From: Geminicoccaceae bacterium
Lineage (GTDB): Bacteria; Pseudomonadota; Alphaproteobacteria; Geminicoccales; Geminicoccaceae
Length of the DNA: 64,000 nt
Assembly: GCA_025999455.1 (NCBI GenBank)
Contig: AP024683.1
Span: forward strand, 3,288,451 to 3,352,450
Direction of reading: 5' to 3'
Shown: piece after piece, positions 62,901 to 64,000 of the stretch
Numbering within the stretch: position 1 is the first letter of the stretch
Layout: each line of letters opens with the position of its first letter
Notes under the pieces: model-generated
What the model was told of the DNA's origin: nothing
Seen by the model: only the letters and a program-made list of their open reading frames with translations
The model's database searches: none
Made by a program: the position numbers and the translations under genes

Positions 62901-64000
62901 GAGCCGCCTTCGCCCAGAAAGCGCGCCCGGGCGGCGGCCACCGCCTCCCGCACCCGCACGGGTGCGGTCCCGCCCAAGCTCGTCCGGCTCGCCACCGACC
63001 GGTCGACGCCCAGGACCTCGCGGACGGCGGGCTCGAGCCTGGGATCGATCGCCGCGAGCTCGGCGTCCTCGAGCTCGTCGAGCTGGCAGCCCCGCTCCTC
63101 GGCCCGGCGCACGGCGCGGGCGGCGATCCCGTGCGCCTCGCGGAACGGCACCCCCTTCACCCGCACGAGCCAATCGGCGAGGTCGGTCGCGGTCGTGTGG
63201 CCGAGACCGGCCGCGGCGCGCAGCCGGGCCAGGTCGAAGCGCGCACCGTCGAGCATGGCCGCGGTGGCGGCGAGGCAGAGCTCGAGCGTGTCGGCGGCGT
63301 CGAAGAGGCCCTCCTTGTCCTCCTGCATGTCCTTCGAATAGGCGAGCGGGAGGCCCTTGAGGACGGTCAGCAGGGCCACGAGGTGGCCGATCACCCGCCC
63401 GCTCTTGCCGCGCACGAGCTCGGCCGCGTCCGGGTTGCGCTTCTGCGGCATGATCGAGCTCCCCGAGGTGAAGGCCTCGGGCAGGACGACGAAACCGAAT
63501 TGCGGGGTGGCCCAGAGCACGAGCTCTTCGGCGAGCCGCGAGAGGTGGACGGCGCAGATCGCGGCCGCCGAGAGGTAATCGAGGGCGAAGTCGCGGTCCG
63601 AGACGGCGTCGATCGAATTGGCCATCGGCCGGTCGAAGCCGAGCTCGCGCGCCGTGGCTTCGCGGTCGATCGGGAAGCTCGTCCCGGCGAGGGCAGCGGC
63701 CCCGAGCGGACACTCGTTCGACCGTCGCCGGGCAGAGGCGAAGCGGTCGCGGTCGCGGCCGAACATCTCGACATAGGCCAGGAGATGGTGGCCGAGGGTG
63801 ACGGGCTGGGCCGCCTGGAGATGGGTGAAGCCGGGCATGACGTCGGCGGCGTGCCGCTCGGCCTTGTCGATCAGCACCGCCTGCAGCGCGCGCAGGAGCG
63901 CCTCCGCGCGGTCGATCGCGCCGCGCACCCAAAGGCGCATGTCGGTCGCGACCTGATCGTTGCGCGAGCGGGCGGTGTGCAGCCGGCGGCCGGCTTCGCC
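62897..64000 (-). CDS. argH: Argininosuccinate lyase (5' end outside the window)
   Basis: At least 367 residues of the enzyme that splits argininosuccinate into arginine and fumarate. The visible part begins at [20 protein letters not shown], followed by [21 protein letters not shown] and the fumarase-superfamily signature [16 protein letters not shown]. The frame runs off the right edge at 64000, so about 90-100 N-terminal residues are missing. It completes the arginine route begun by argD and argF at 23-25 kb, though argG is not in the window. Confidence 0.94.
   Translation of the reverse strand, partial: GEAGRRLHTARSRNDQVATDMRLWVRGAIDRAEALLRALQAVLIDKAERHAADVMPGFTHLQAAQPVTLGHHLLAYVEMFGRDRDRFASARRRSNECPLGAAALAGTSFPIDREATARELGFDRPMANSIDAVSDRDFALDYLSAAAICAVHLSRLAEELVLWATPQFGFVVLPEAFTSGSSIMPQKRNPDAAELVRGKSGRVIGHLVALLTVLKGLPLAYSKDMQEDKEGLFDAADTLELCLAATAAMLDGARFDLARLRAAAGLGHTTATDLADWLVRVKGVPFREAHGIAARAVRRAEERGCQLDELEDAELAAIDPRLEPAVREVLGVDRSVASRTSLGGTAPVRVREAVAAARARFLGEGGS

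Overview
The window comes from a high-GC (roughly 70 percent or more in most genes) Gram-negative bacterium, most likely an alphaproteobacterium of the Rhodospirillales/Geminicoccales type. Supporting signs are the argD-argF-hslO cluster, an aroK-aroB operon divergent from xerD, an Mcl1-type malyl-CoA lyase, the five-step HutF/HutG histidine pathway, many TRAP and ABC uptake systems, and frequent GTG/TTG starts with 4-base stop/start overlaps. The genus cannot be fixed from sequence alone. I recognised no tRNA, rRNA, CRISPR array or intact insertion sequence.

Layout. 1-4.9 kb: a coiled-coil protein built of heptads, about 1.1 kb of non-coding DNA with a degenerate ~200-bp tandem repeat, an exported MetX-like esterase, isovaleryl-CoA dehydrogenase and a small unknown protein. 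4.9-15.8 kb: the histidine-utilisation locus, hutF divergent from hutI-hutH-hutG-hutU, followed in the same direction by a complete TRAP transporter and the repressor gene hutC, so the transporter is probably the uptake arm for histidine or urocanate. 15.8-21.6 kb (minus strand): an unassigned operon of an Fe(II)/2-oxoglutarate dioxygenase, a second TRAP transporter, a class-IV aminotransferase and an alpha/beta hydrolase, behind a promoter overlapped by a palindrome. 21.8-32.3 kb: a protein with an SRGPxTxEGK-type N-terminus, argD-argF-hslO and a lipoprotein, a CNNM/CorC membrane protein, aroB-aroK, then a small membrane protein, xerD and a malyl-CoA lyase-like gene.

32.3-43.7 kb (minus strand): a peptide-type ABC transporter and the urea transporter urtABCDE, the latter behind a consensus-matching sigma-54 promoter. 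43.9-55.3 kb: a surface-polysaccharide locus (nucleotide-sugar dehydrogenase, UDP-xylose synthase, GalE, polyprenyl-phosphate sugar-1-phosphate transferase, WecG/TagA transferase, Wzy/WaaL-like protein, GT2, Wzx and two methyltransferase-type genes). From about 48.96 kb the base composition drops sharply, suggesting horizontal acquisition. One gene there is frameshifted in a T7 run and a flippase fragment lies at the edge. 56.0-62.7 kb: a LacI-type regulator, an LsrB/RhaS-like sugar ABC transporter and a ketose 3-epimerase-like enzyme in one operon. 62.7-64.0 kb (minus strand): a small LptM-like lipoprotein and the 3' part of argH, which runs off the window.

Together the genes describe a nutrient-scavenging heterotroph that imports amino acids, peptides, urea, organic acids and sugars. 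The candidates for undescribed biology are the TRAP transporter inside the hut operon, the dioxygenase/TRAP/aminotransferase operon, and the repeat array beside the coiled-coil gene.
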